A stretch of 64,000 nucleotides of DNA from positions 8,447,001-8,511,000 of the forward strand of contig NZ_CP108067.1 in the NCBI RefSeq assembly GCF_036178145.1, written 5' to 3'. Below the pieces are notes generated by a model. It searched no databases. It was not told where the DNA came from and worked only from the letters and a program-made list of their open reading frames with translations. This stretch comes from Streptomyces sp. NBC_00273 (GTDB lineage Bacteria > Actinomycetota > Actinomycetes > Streptomycetales > Streptomycetaceae). A program made the translations under genes and the position numbers. This document shows, piece by piece, positions 41,989-51,023 of the stretch (within the stretch, counting starts at the first letter, position 1; each line of letters opens with the position of its first letter).

Positions 41989-43179
41989 GTGCACCTCGAA
42001 TACACGCCTGAGCAGCAGCAGTTGCGCACCGAACTGCGCGCCTACTTCGCCGAGCTCGTGCCGCAGGACGTCTACGCCCGCTACGAGGACCCGGCCGCCC
42101 AGAAGCGCTTCTACCGGGACACCATCCGCCGACTCGGGGCCGACGGATGGCTGGGGGTGGGCTGGCCCAAGGAGTACGGCGGCCGCGGGATGACCCCGAT
42201 GGACCAGTTCATCTTCTTCGACGAGGCCGCGCAGGCCGTCGTACCGCTGCCCCTGATGGCGCTCAACACGGTCGGGCCGACCATCATGCAGTTCGGCACC
42301 GACGAGCAGAAGGCGTACTTCCTGCCGAAGATCCTCGCCGGGGAGATCGACTTCGCGATCGGCTACAGCGAGCCCGACGCCGGCACCGACCTCGCCGCGC
42401 TCAAGTGCAGGGCCGTGCGCGAGGGCGACGAGGAGAGCGGAACGTACGTCGTCGACGGACAGAAGATCTGGACCACCAACGGAGACACCGCCGACTGGGT
42501 CTGGCTCGCCGTGCGCACCGACCCGGACGCCCCCGCCCACAAGGGCATCACCATGCTCTTGGTCCCGACCTCGGACCCCGGCTACTCCTGCACGCTCATC
42601 AACACCCTCGCCTCGCACGACACCACCGCCAGCTACTACGAGAACATCCGGGTCCCGGCGAGCCGCCGAGTCGGCCAGGAGAACAAGGGCTGGCGCCTGA
42701 TCACCAACCAGCTCAACCACGAACGCGTCACCCTCGCCGCACACGGCACGATGGCCATCCGGGCCCTCCACGACGTCCAGCGCTGGGCCGCCGCGACGAA
42801 ACTCGCCGACGGCCGCCGGGTCATCGACCTCTCCTGGGTCCGCGGCCGCCTCGCGCGCACCCACGCCCGCCTCGACGCGATGAAGCTGCTCAACTGGCAG
42901 ATGGTGGGTGCGGTCCAGGCCGGCACCCTCACCCCGCAGGACGCCTCCGCGGTCAAGGTGTACGGATCGGAGGCCCGCCGGGACGCGTACGCCTGGCTCA
43001 TGGAGATCGTCGGCGCGGCCGGCTCCCTCAAGGACGGCTCGGCGGGCGCGGTCCTGCACGGCGAGCTCGAACGCGGCTACCGCAGCGCCGTGATCTTCAC
43101 CTTCGGCGGGGGCAACAACGAGATCCAGCGCGAGATCATCTCCTGGATCGGCCTCGGCATGCCGCGCGTGCGCCGCTAG
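41989..43179 (+). CDS. Acyl-CoA dehydrogenase
   Basis: The 396-aa flavoenzyme has YSEPDAGTDLAAL and GQKIWTTNG (FAD/substrate signature) and ends GGGNNEIQREIISWIGLGMP, typical of FadE-type actinobacterial enzymes that act on steroid or branched acyl-CoAs as one subunit of a pair. GTG at 41989 has GGAGG 7 nt upstream. No partner fadE subunit is next to it, so it may act as a homomer or pair with a distant gene. Confidence 0.92.
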   Translation: MHLEYTPEQQQLRTELRAYFAELVPQDVYARYEDPAAQKRFYRDTIRRLGADGWLGVGWPKEYGGRGMTPMDQFIFFDEAAQAVVPLPLMALNTVGPTIMQFGTDEQKAYFLPKILAGEIDFAIGYSEPDAGTDLAALKCRAVREGDEESGTYVVDGQKIWTTNGDTADWVWLAVRTDPDAPAHKGITMLLVPTSDPGYSCTLINTLASHDTTASYYENIRVPASRRVGQENKGWRLITNQLNHERVTLAAHGTMAIRALHDVQRWAAATKLADGRRVIDLSWVRGRLARTHARLDAMKLLNWQMVGAVQAGTLTPQDASAVKVYGSEARRDAYAWLMEIVGAAGSLKDGSAGAVLHGELERGYRSAVIFTFGGGNNEIQREIISWIGLGMPRVRR

Positions 43180-43432
43180 CGATGTGCGGCGAGGATTCCT
43201 CGTCGGCGCAGAAGGGGGGGACAGTCGGCGCCGAAGAGGTCCGGCTCCGCCGTGCTCCTCGACGACCCTGGGGACGACTCCGTCGTTCGGCCCATCAAGG
43301 GCACCGGCTGCAACGCCGAAATGGACCAAGCGGAGTCGCACCACCCTCGCGTTCCGGTACGCCTCCGCGTCCCGGGCCGCCCCGATGACGGCGGTCCCGT
43401 GCCCCAGCCGACCGGCCCGGAGGAGATCCCGC

Positions 43433-44905
43433 ATGCGCGTCCCCCTGCCCCTCACCGCCGTCACCGCCGCCGCGCTCCTGCTCGTCACGGTCACCGGCGC
43501 GACTCCCGCCGCAGCGGACCGCAACCCCGACGGCGCACCCCTGGTCAAGGTGTCCCACGGCGACCCGTACGCGAACTGCACCATCGGAGCAAGGTCCCCC
43601 GACAGCATCGTCTACCCGGCCACCGAGGTCGAGCCGTACCTGTCCGTCGATCCGCGCGACCCCAAGCGCGTGGTCACCGTGTTCCAGCAGGACCGCTGGA
43701 ACGACGGCGGAGCCCGTGGCCTGGCGGCCAGCTGGACCACGGACGGCCACACCTTCCACCGGAGCACGCTGCCGTTCAGCCTCTGCGCCCCCGGCGGCGC
43801 GGACTACGAACGGGCCACCGACCCCTGGGTGAGCACCGGACCGGACGGCACCGTCTACGCGAGCGGCGAGGGTGTTGACTTCACCAAGAGCACGCGCACC
43901 GCCCTCCTGGCCGCCACGTCCCGCGACGGCGGCCGCACTTGGCAGAACCTCACCACCACGCACGTCGACGAACAGCCCTTCTTCAACGACAAGCCCTCGC
44001 TCACCGCCGACCCGATCCGCAAGGGCACCGCCTACCAGGTCTGGAACCGCCTCGACAACGACCCGCCCGGCCCCAGCTCCCTCGACGGTCCGGGCTACAT
44101 CTCCGTCACCCGCGACGGCGGCCGCACATGGAGCGGGGCACGGCCCTTCGTCGACACCAGCGCCGTGCCCAACACCCAGACCATCGGTCATCTGATCGTC
44201 GTCGACCGGCACACCGGCACCCTGTACGACTTCTTCGACCGGATCACCTACTCCGAGGACCTGAGCACCGTCGTCGAAGCCCGCTACGAGGTGGTCACCT
44301 CGACCGATGCCGGAGAGACCTGGAGCGCCCCGGTCACCGTGGCCAAGGACACCTCCGTACCGGAGGTCGACCCGAACGACCCCACCAAGCTGCTGCGCGC
44401 CGCGTCCACCCTGCCCAGCCCGGCCGTCGACCCGAAGACGGGCACGCTCTACATGGCGTACGAGGGCTCGGACTTCTCCGGCGGCAGGTTCGACTCCGTC
44501 CAGCTGGTGCGCTCCACCGACGGCGGACGCACCTGGGGAGCCCCGGAGCTGATCAGCCTCAAGGACGTGCCGGCCTTCTCCCCGGCGATCGCGGTCGACG
44601 AGCGGGGCACGGTCGCACTCACCTACTACGACCTGCGCTTCCTCGAGCCCGGCGACACCACCACCCTGCCCACCGCCTACCAGTTGGCCACCCTGCCGCA
44701 CGGTGACCCCAAGCACCGGACCGAGCGACGCATCTCGCGGATCTTCGACTGGCTGCAGGCACCGTTCGCCGGGGGCTACTTCCTCGGCGACTACCAAGGC
44801 CTGGTGGCGGACGACGAGGGAGTACGGGCGGTGCTCACCGAGACCCACTCCGGCGCACCGCAGAACCGTACGGACGTCTACACCGGCAGTTTCCGCACCG
44901 GCTGA
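43433..44905 (+). CDS. Secreted sialidase-like beta-propeller protein
   Basis: The 490-aa protein has a signal peptide (MRVPLPLTAVTAAALLLVTV, cleavage near ATPAAA-D). Four Asp-box motifs S/T-x-D-x-G-x-T-W are seen: SRDGGRTW, TRDGGRTW, STDAGETW and STDGGRTW. This is the sialidase/exo-alpha-sialidase fold, but the Arg triad is not obvious, so the activity may be another glycosidase or binding function. GGAGGAG sits about 8 nt before ATG 43433. The 250 bp upstream hold no other gene. Confidence 0.87.
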   Translation: MRVPLPLTAVTAAALLLVTVTGATPAAADRNPDGAPLVKVSHGDPYANCTIGARSPDSIVYPATEVEPYLSVDPRDPKRVVTVFQQDRWNDGGARGLAASWTTDGHTFHRSTLPFSLCAPGGADYERATDPWVSTGPDGTVYASGEGVDFTKSTRTALLAATSRDGGRTWQNLTTTHVDEQPFFNDKPSLTADPIRKGTAYQVWNRLDNDPPGPSSLDGPGYISVTRDGGRTWSGARPFVDTSAVPNTQTIGHLIVVDRHTGTLYDFFDRITYSEDLSTVVEARYEVVTSTDAGETWSAPVTVAKDTSVPEVDPNDPTKLLRAASTLPSPAVDPKTGTLYMAYEGSDFSGGRFDSVQLVRSTDGGRTWGAPELISLKDVPAFSPAIAVDERGTVALTYYDLRFLEPGDTTTLPTAYQLATLPHGDPKHRTERRISRIFDWLQAPFAGGYFLGDYQGLVADDEGVRAVLTETHSGAPQNRTDVYTGSFRTG

Positions 44906-44940
44906 CCGACGCGGAAGCCGCCGGCCGGCCCGCCCGGTGA

Positions 44941-45777
44941 TCAGGCGTGCAGGACGCCGGTGCCCAGCAGCCCGAAGAGGAGTACGCCGATGACGATCCG
45001 GTAGACGACGAAGGCGTTGAACGAGTGCTTGGCGACGTACTTCAGGAGCCAGGCGATCGAGGCGTAGGCGACGGCGAAGGACACGGCGGTGCCGATGACC
45101 AGGGGGAGGGCGTCGACGCCGGCGCCGAGGGCGTCCTTGAGTTCGTAGAGGCCGGCGCCGGTCAGGGCGGGGATGCCGAGGAAGAAGGACAGGCGGGTGG
45201 CCGCGACCCGCTCCAGGTCGAGCATGAGGCCGGTGGACATGGTGGCGCCGGAGCGGGAGAAGCCGGGGAAGAGCAGGGCGAGGATCTGGGAGGAGCCGAC
45301 CAGCATGGCGTCCCTGAGGTCGGTGTCGTCCTCGCCCCGCTTGTGACGGCCCATCCGGTCGGCCGCCCACATCAGGCCGCTGCCGACGATCAGCGATCCG
45401 GCCACCACCCACAGGGAGGCGAGCGGTCCTTCGATCAGCGGCTTCGCCGCGAGCCCCACAACCACGATGGGGAGGGTGGCGTAGATGACCCACCAGGCGA
45501 ACTTGTAGTCGTGGTGGTACCGCTCCTCGCGGTCGGCCAGTCCGCGACCCCAGGCGGAGACGATGCGCACGATGTCGTGGAAGAAGTAGACGAGGACCGC
45601 CGCGATCGCGCCGACCTGGATGACGGCGGTGAAGGCGACGACGGACTTGTCGTCGACGGGGATGCCCATCAGGCCTTCGGTGATCTTGAGGTGGCCGGTG
45701 GAGGAGACCGGCAGGAACTCCGTCACCCCTTCCACGACCCCCAGGACCACGGCTTGTCCCACACTGATCGCGCTCAC
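44941..45777 (-). CDS. uppP: Undecaprenyl-diphosphate phosphatase
   Basis: The 278-aa membrane protein has the two UppP signatures: EGVTEFLPVSSTGHL (residues 16-30) and PGFSRSGATMSTG. The conserved Glu, Arg and Ser residues of BacA/UppP are present. It converts undecaprenyl-PP to the monophosphate lipid carrier outside the membrane and can confer bacitracin resistance. It starts with GTG that overlaps the PAP2 stop (GTGA), so the two are translated together. Confidence 0.95.
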   Translation of the reverse strand: MSAISVGQAVVLGVVEGVTEFLPVSSTGHLKITEGLMGIPVDDKSVVAFTAVIQVGAIAAVLVYFFHDIVRIVSAWGRGLADREERYHHDYKFAWWVIYATLPIVVVGLAAKPLIEGPLASLWVVAGSLIVGSGLMWAADRMGRHKRGEDDTDLRDAMLVGSSQILALLFPGFSRSGATMSTGLMLDLERVAATRLSFFLGIPALTGAGLYELKDALGAGVDALPLVIGTAVSFAVAYASIAWLLKYVAKHSFNAFVVYRIVIGVLLFGLLGTGVLHA

Positions 45778-46469
45778 GTGCCTTCACCTTTGTTCGATGG
45801 GACGGCGCCGGTCTGGCGGCGCCGACGGAGAATGAGGAACGTCCCGAGCAGCCCGGCCCACAGGGCGGTCAGCAGCCATCCCGCCAGGACATCGGTGGGC
45901 CAGTGCATGCCGAGGAATACGCGGCTGACGCCCACGGCTGCCGCCCACAGCGCCGGCATCACCAGGAGCGGCCGCCGGGCCCGGCCCCGCACCGCCCGGT
46001 ACACCCCGGCGGTGAGGAGGACCGCCACGGCGGCGGAGGTCGTCGTGTGCCCCGAGGGCATGGCGTATCCGCTGGCCGACCACGTCCACTCGTCGGCCGG
46101 CGGTCGGGCCCGCGCGAGCCATGACGCCAGGGCTATGCGCGGCAGCTGCACCGACAGCAGTGCCAGGGCGCCCGCCAGCGCCCCGCGCCAGCGCCGATGC
46201 CTGACGGTCATGGCCCCGGCGAGCATCGCGAGCAGGTAGGCGGGCACTCCGCTTCCCGTCACGGTCACCGCCACAGCCAAACCGACCGCCCAGCGCGGGC
46301 GGTGTTCCAGCACCCAGCGGTGCAGGACCTCGTCCACCCCGAACGGTGCGCCGTGCGCCGCGCACGCGACCAGCGCCGCCAGCAGCATCGAGCACACCAG
46401 CACCGGTATCGCGGGCAACCACCACGGCTTGCCGACGGCGCCGGGTACGGCAGCGGGGACGGAGGTCAT
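45774..46469 (-). CDS. PAP2-superfamily membrane phosphatase
   Basis: The 231-aa protein has the three PAP2 motifs: ARARPPADE (RP region), PSGHT and SRVFLGMHWPTDVLAG (R-x5-H-x3-D). Membrane helices flank them. PAP2 enzymes dephosphorylate lipid pyrophosphates, including undecaprenyl-PP, so it may duplicate UppP activity. The ATG at 46469 is inside a longer open frame; GGGCG precedes it only weakly, so the start is tentative. Confidence 0.9.
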   Translation of the reverse strand: MTSVPAAVPGAVGKPWWLPAIPVLVCSMLLAALVACAAHGAPFGVDEVLHRWVLEHRPRWAVGLAVAVTVTGSGVPAYLLAMLAGAMTVRHRRWRGALAGALALLSVQLPRIALASWLARARPPADEWTWSASGYAMPSGHTTTSAAVAVLLTAGVYRAVRGRARRPLLVMPALWAAAVGVSRVFLGMHWPTDVLAGWLLTALWAGLLGTFLILRRRRQTGAVPSNKGEGT

Positions 46470-46545
46470 CGGGCGTCCTGTCCGGACGGACCGCCATGGA
46501 CGGCGCGGTCGGAGGTCATGGGGCACGGGAGGGGTGCTGCTTCGG

Positions 46546-47115
46546 TCAGGGAGGGGTGAGCGCGCCCCACAGGAGCAGCGACACCAGCTCTTCGGTCGGC
46601 ACGGATTCCGTAGGACCGGACGGAGCGTCGGACAAGACCATCGACTGGAACACCCGGGCGAGCTGTTCCGGGGACATGCGGAGGAGCTCGCGTTCCGGTT
46701 CGAACAGAGCCGTCAGCGCTTCTCGGAGCGACGCGAGCTCTTCTTCGTGTCGGGCGGGCCCGCCGGAGTTCTCCGTGGGCCCGGGGAGCCCGGGCCGGGC
46801 CGGGGGCATGGCATCGGCGAGCAGGAGCAGGCGGGTTGCGTAGCGGCGCAGATGTACGGCGGCTGCTGTCAGTCGGGCTTCCAGTGGCTGGGCCAGATCG
46901 ATCCCTGCGAGGGCCGCTACGGCTTCGTCCGCCCTGAGGGCCGCGGCTGCGCAGGCTTCGAGCAGGGCGGTCTTGTCGGGGAACGCGGTGAAGACCGCGG
47001 CTGCCGGGACCCCAGCGGCCCGGGCGACCATCGAAGTGGTGACCGAGGTGCCGTGCCGCACGACCAGGGGCAGGGCTGCGGCGACGATCCTTGCGCGACC
47101 GGGGTGCTGGGTCAT
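46546..47115 (-). CDS. TetR-family regulator
   Basis: The 189-aa protein begins MTQHPGRARIVAAALPLVVR with the TetR HTH VTTSMVARAAGVPAAAVFTA and a variable C-terminal ligand domain (helices at LEARLTAAAVHLRRYATRL). GGGAG lies directly against the ATG, so the start may be slightly off. It is 76 bp upstream of the PAP2-uppP unit and co-directional, and is likely to regulate it or dedA. Confidence 0.85.
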   Translation of the reverse strand: MTQHPGRARIVAAALPLVVRHGTSVTTSMVARAAGVPAAAVFTAFPDKTALLEACAAAALRADEAVAALAGIDLAQPLEARLTAAAVHLRRYATRLLLLADAMPPARPGLPGPTENSGGPARHEEELASLREALTALFEPERELLRMSPEQLARVFQSMVLSDAPSGPTESVPTEELVSLLLWGALTPP

Positions 47116-47243
47116 CTCCCGTCCAGAGGAGTCGGGGGCCGGGGTGGGGCGGCCGGAGAGTGGAGGCGGCGGGTTCGGGAGATCGCCGCCATCTGCAGGG
47201 GCTGCAGCGCCTTCGCGGCCGGCCCGTTCCCAGGAGACCAGGC

Positions 47244-47912
47244 TCAATGCGCACCTCCGTTCGGGGCGCGAGGCCCCCGGCGGCGGATCATTTCGACGGC
47301 CAGCGGAGTGAGGGAGACGAGGGCGACGAGGGCCACGATCGGCAGGAGGTAGCGGTCCACGTCGGGTACGGAGGCGCCGAGGGCGTATCCGGCGAGGACG
47401 AGACCCACGGTCCAGAGGAGTCCGCCCACGACCTGCCAGAGGGTGAAGACGCGGGCAGGAACGTTGAGGGCTCCGGCCAAGGGGTTGAGCACGGTGCGCA
47501 CCACCGGGACGAAGCGGGCCAGCACGACGGCCTTGGCGTGCCCGTAGCGGTGGAGGAGTTCCTCGGCGCGCTCGGCTCCGTCGTGGAGCTTTCGACTGCG
47601 GCCACGCGCGAGCAGGGCGCGGCCGCCGCGTCGGCCGATCAGGTAGCCCACTTGCGCTCCGAGGAGTGCGCCGACGGCGGCGAAGGCCAGTACCTGGGGC
47701 AGCGAGAGGTGGACGGGGCGGTTCCCGCCCGGCACGCAGAGCAGGCCCGCGGTGAACAGGAGGGAGTCGCCGGGCAGGAAGAAGCCGACCAGGAGGCCGG
47801 TCTCGGCGAAGAGGACGACGGCGATGCCGAGCGCGCCGAATGCGGACAGCAGGGATCCGGCGTCGAGCAGGTTCACGGCCTGTGGCACTGCCAGGTGGGC
47901 GGATAGGGCCAT
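47244..47912 (-). CDS. DedA-family membrane protein
   Basis: The 222-aa protein has the DedA core: FAETGLLVGFFLPGDSLLFTAGLL, GYLIGRRGGRALL, RYGHAKAVVLARFVPVVRTVLNPLAG and a conserved Gly/Arg pattern. DedA proteins flip lipids; UptA-type members return undecaprenyl phosphate across the membrane. It is divergent from the first blaI gene, with the BlaI-type operators in between, and close to uppP and PAP2. Confidence 0.92.
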   Translation of the reverse strand: MALSAHLAVPQAVNLLDAGSLLSAFGALGIAVVLFAETGLLVGFFLPGDSLLFTAGLLCVPGGNRPVHLSLPQVLAFAAVGALLGAQVGYLIGRRGGRALLARGRSRKLHDGAERAEELLHRYGHAKAVVLARFVPVVRTVLNPLAGALNVPARVFTLWQVVGGLLWTVGLVLAGYALGASVPDVDRYLLPIVALVALVSLTPLAVEMIRRRGPRAPNGGAH

Positions 47913-47964
47913 GGTGGGCGGCTCCCCTGCTGGTGCGTGGACGGGGTGGTGACGACATCATCGA

Positions 47965-47999
47965 CTACAGTTCTGTAGACGGTCTACGTCACTGTAGAC
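47965..47999. promoter_or_regulatory. Two BlaI/MecI-type operator palindromes
   Basis: CTACAGTTCTGTAG (47965-47978) is a perfect palindrome and GTCTACGTCACTGTAGAC (47982-47999) has GTCTAC/GTAGAC arms. Both contain the TAC-A/TGTA pattern bound by BlaI and MecI. They lie in the dedA/blaI divergent promoter, so both directions may be controlled. Confidence 0.8.
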
Positions 48000-48023
48000 G
48001 ATCGTTGTGGTGAGGAGATTCTC

Positions 48024-48407
48024 ATGGGGGATGCGCATGCGGAACGGCGGCCCGCCGGTGAGCTGGGGGCGAGCGTCCTGGCGGCGCTGTGGGCGGCCGG
48101 TACTCCGCTGACGCCGGGGCAGGTTCAGGAGGCGCTCGGTTCCTCCCATGCCCGTACGACGGTGACGACGATCCTGTCCCGTCTGTACGAGAAGGGCGTG
48201 GTCACCCGCACCCGGTCCGGCCGCGGGTTCGCCTACCTGCCGACCGAGGACGCGTCGGGGCTGACCGCGCGCCGCATGCACGCGGAGCTGGCCAGGACCG
48301 AGGACCGCGTGACCGTGCTGAGCCGCTTCGTCTCGCAGCTCAGCGACGAGGACGAGGCGCTGTTGCGTGCCCTGCTGGAGGGCGACGACGCCGGGGGCGT
48401 CGCATGA
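48024..48407 (+). CDS. BlaI/MecI-family repressor, copy 1
   Basis: The 127-aa protein has the BlaI wHTH: ALWAAGTPLTPGQVQEALGS, then ARTTVTTILSRLYEKGVVTR and GRGFAYLPTED. The family represses beta-lactamase or wall-stress genes and is inactivated by cleavage after an M56 partner senses a signal. Its stop overlaps the M56 start (ATGA). It autoregulates, very likely at 47965-47999, and may control dedA. Confidence 0.93.
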   Translation: MGDAHAERRPAGELGASVLAALWAAGTPLTPGQVQEALGSSHARTTVTTILSRLYEKGVVTRTRSGRGFAYLPTEDASGLTARRMHAELARTEDRVTVLSRFVSQLSDEDEALLRALLEGDDAGGVA

Positions 48408-49354
48408 GCCGGCTGGGGTCGTTGATGCTCCTACTGCCGCTGGTGCTGCCCTTCCTCGCCGGTCCGGTGTGCCGCGTGCTGGTCACGAGCCTCGCGCCGA
48501 GGCGGGCCGTCCGGCTGCTGGTCTGTTCGGCCGCCGTCCTCGCTGCGGGCAGCACCGCGGCTCTTGCCCTGCTGGTCGTTCCCGGCGCCACGCACCTGCG
48601 GCCGGTGGCCGCGCTGGGCCACCTGCTCACGCCACTGGCGTCCGGTTCGCCCGGCACGGCCGTCGTGACCACTGTCGTGGCCGCTTCGCTGCTCGCTGCC
48701 GGCGGCGCCCTGCTGCTGCGCGATGGGCACGGGTGGTGGCGCCAGTTGCGGCAGGCGCGGGCGCTTGCCGCGGGCAGCCGGAGCGAGCTCGTGGTCCTGG
48801 AGCAGGAACACCCCGACGCCTACGCGCTGCCGGGCCGTCCCGGCCGCATCGTGATCACCTCGGGGATGCTGCGCGCCCTCTCCGCGGCGGAACGCGAGGT
48901 CCTGCTCGCCCATGAACGAGCCCATCTGAGAGGCCGTCATCACGTTCTGGTGGCGGTCGTCGAGCTGGCCGCTCACTGTCATCCGGGGCTGCGCGCCGTG
49001 CGCGAGCCCCTCCGCTACGCGCTGGAGCGCGTCGCGGACGAAGCCGCCGCGCAGGCGGTGGGCGACCGCCGCCTCACGGCCCGGGCCATCGGCCGGGCCG
49101 CTCTGGCGGCCCGTACGTCCCCTGCCCGGCACCGGCCCGGTTTCGCGTTGGCCGCCGCGACGGGCCCGGTGCCCCTGCGGGTCGCGGCCCTGCTCGCCCA
49201 GCCCGCACGGACGCGTGTTCCTGGAGCCCGGTGCCGCATGGCAGCGCTGACGCTGCTGGCCTGTCTGGCCGTGTCGGCCGGTGCGTCCCTCCAGGCGGCC
49301 GACAACCTGCACGCCGGCATCGAAACAGCGCAGGGCGAGACCGGCGAGGAGTGA
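48404..49354 (+). CDS. M56-family membrane metallopeptidase (BlaR1-like), copy 1
   Basis: The 316-aa membrane protein has the zinc motif H170-E-R-A-H174 (LAHERAHLRGRHH) and a later Glu in RVADEAAAQAVG. Helices flank it. It is shorter than BlaR1 and lacks an extracellular penicillin-binding sensor domain. It probably cleaves the adjacent BlaI. The partner overlap (ATGA) makes a two-gene unit. Confidence 0.9.
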   Translation: MSRLGSLMLLLPLVLPFLAGPVCRVLVTSLAPRRAVRLLVCSAAVLAAGSTAALALLVVPGATHLRPVAALGHLLTPLASGSPGTAVVTTVVAASLLAAGGALLLRDGHGWWRQLRQARALAAGSRSELVVLEQEHPDAYALPGRPGRIVITSGMLRALSAAEREVLLAHERAHLRGRHHVLVAVVELAAHCHPGLRAVREPLRYALERVADEAAAQAVGDRRLTARAIGRAALAARTSPARHRPGFALAAATGPVPLRVAALLAQPARTRVPGARCRMAALTLLACLAVSAGASLQAADNLHAGIETAQGETGEE

Positions 49355-49456
49355 AGCGGTCCAGTCCCGTCAACGGCCGGCCGGCCGGCCGGTCGGGCGG
49401 TGGGGGCGGCGCCCGTCGGCGTAGGGAGGCGGGGCGCGACTCGGGCCCCCGTAGAG

Positions 49457-49475
49457 TTAGATAAGGCAAACCTAT
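49457..49475 (+). promoter_or_regulatory. Iron-box-like site upstream of blaI copy 2
   Basis: TTAGATAAGGCAAACCTAT matches 15 of 19 positions of the actinobacterial IdeR/DmdR iron box (TTAGGTTAGGCTAACCTAA). It is 52 bp before the blaI-2 start, in promoter position. Confidence 0.55.
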
Positions 49476-49526
49476 TTTTCGACGGACCGGGCGTACCGTC
49501 CGGGGCGGCAGCAGGGCGGTAGCGGG

Positions 49527-49907
49527 ATGGTGGAGGACGGCGGGGACGCGAGGCGTCCGCACGGCGAACTCGTCGCGGACGTGCTGGCGGTTCTGTGGGC
49601 GGCGGAGCAGCCCTTGACGCCGCAGCAGATCAACGCCGCGCTCGATCGGGACCTGGCCAGGACGACGGTGACGACGATCCTCACCCGCCTCTACGACAAG
49701 GGGACGGTCGTACGGACCCGCGAGGGCAGGGGCTTCGCCTACGCCGCGGCGGACGACGCCGCCGGGCTGGCGGCAGGCCGGATGCGCCGCGAACTGGAGC
49801 GGGAGCCGCAACGCGACCTGGTGCTGAAGCGGTTCGTCTCCTCGCTGTCCGGGGACGACGAGGAAGCGCTGCGGCGTCTGCTCCTGGAAGCCGGGGACGG
49901 CGAATGA
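49527..49907 (+). CDS. BlaI/MecI-family repressor, copy 2
   Basis: The 126-aa protein is a paralogue of copy 1: VLWAAEQPLTPQQINAALDR, then ARTTVTTILTRLYDKGTVVR and GRGFAYAAADD. It overlaps its M56 partner by 4 nt, as in copy 1. No BlaI palindrome is seen directly upstream; instead there is an iron-box-like site. This suggests a different signal input for the second pair. Confidence 0.92.
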   Translation: MVEDGGDARRPHGELVADVLAVLWAAEQPLTPQQINAALDRDLARTTVTTILTRLYDKGTVVRTREGRGFAYAAADDAAGLAAGRMRRELEREPQRDLVLKRFVSSLSGDDEEALRRLLLEAGDGE

Positions 49908-50863
49908 CCCTGGTCCTGGCCGTGGTCATGCTGACCGTGGTGCTTCCCTGGGCTGCGGTGCCGGCCACCCGTCGGCTGGCCGTGCTCCTGCCGCCGAGAG
50001 AAGCGTGCGCTGCACTGACCGGGGCTGCTCTTCTGCTGGCCGGAGGCACCGTCGCTGCGCTCATCGGCCTGTTCCACGTGCCGTTCCTCGCCTCCCTGGA
50101 GCAGATCCCGCTGTCGCGGGCGGCTGCCGAATGGCCGGCCGTGGTGCCGGTGGCGGCGGTTGCCGGTGCGGTGCTGGCCTTTCAGGCGGTGCTGATGGTC
50201 CGCCGCTGGTACGAACGCCGCGCGCTGCTCGCCCGTGCCTGGGCGTCCACCGGCGACGCCGTGCCTGATGGTGATCTTCTGGTCGTACCGGATTCCGAGC
50301 CGCAGGCGTTCGCGCTTCCGGGATGGCGGGGGCGCAGCGGCCGGGTCGTGGTGACGGCGGGCATGCTCAAGACCCTGGGCCCGGCGGAGCGCGAGGTGCT
50401 GCTCGGCCACGAGCGGGCCCACCTGACGGGCCGCCATCATCTGTGGTCCGTCACCGCCTACCTGGCCGCCGCGGTGCACCCCGCCCTGCGGCCCCTGCGC
50501 CCGGCGCTGGACTTCCACCTGGAGCGGTGGGCTGATGAGTCTGCGGCTTCGGCGGTGGGCGACCGGCGGCTGGCGGCGACCGCGATCGCGCGCGCGGCGC
50601 TGGCCGCCGCGTCCGCCGAGAAGGCGGGCAAGGGTCGTGGTCCTCTGCTGTCGGTGAGTACGGGGCCGGTCCCGCAGCGGGTCGAAGCCCTGCTGCAGCC
50701 GGTCCCGGTCAGGCCTCGGGCGCGCCGGACGCAGGCGGCCGTGGCCGGACTGGTGACGGCGGTGGCGGTCTCCGCCCTGCTGGGTCTGGTTCTGGCGTAC
50801 GGGCTCCACGAGTACGTGGAGTCTGCCGCTCGGGACCTACTGGCTGACCGGGCCGCAGAGTGA
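49904..50863 (+). CDS. M56-family membrane metallopeptidase, copy 2
   Basis: The 319-aa membrane protein has H169-E-R-A-H (LGHERAHLTGRHH) and ERWADESAASAVGDRRL, as in copy 1. A hydrophobic helix near the C-terminus (AVAGLVTAVAVSALLGLVLAY) may anchor it. Like copy 1 it lacks a sensor domain. The pair was probably formed by tandem duplication of the blaI-M56 cassette. Confidence 0.9.
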   Translation: MTLVLAVVMLTVVLPWAAVPATRRLAVLLPPREACAALTGAALLLAGGTVAALIGLFHVPFLASLEQIPLSRAAAEWPAVVPVAAVAGAVLAFQAVLMVRRWYERRALLARAWASTGDAVPDGDLLVVPDSEPQAFALPGWRGRSGRVVVTAGMLKTLGPAEREVLLGHERAHLTGRHHLWSVTAYLAAAVHPALRPLRPALDFHLERWADESAASAVGDRRLAATAIARAALAAASAEKAGKGRGPLLSVSTGPVPQRVEALLQPVPVRPRARRTQAAVAGLVTAVAVSALLGLVLAYGLHEYVESAARDLLADRAAE

Positions 50864-50866
50864 CGA

Positions 50867-50879
50867 CGTCAATGTAGAC
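50867..50879 (+). promoter_or_regulatory. Partial BlaI-like operator upstream of the MarR gene
   Basis: ACGTCAATGTAGAC closely follows ACGTCACTGTAGAC of the second palindrome at 47982-47999. It lies about 145 bp before the marR start and could place that gene in the BlaI circuit. Confidence 0.4.
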
Positions 50880-51023
50880 CAATCGGCCGGGTGTAAGTAA
50901 GCTGAGACGAGGTTTGCTTCACCTGGCCCTCCGGGCCCGGCGCTCCGGGTGGTTCCGGAGCCGACGTGCTCCGCGTGTCCTGGGTCGGAGGTGACATCCC
51001 CCTTCCCGGCGATTGGACGCGAC

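Noticed and set aside
49374..49391. GGCCGGCCGGCCGG run as a possible repeat element or origin
   Set aside because: A simple GC tandem of a kind common in this genome; at most a weak hairpin after the first M56 gene.
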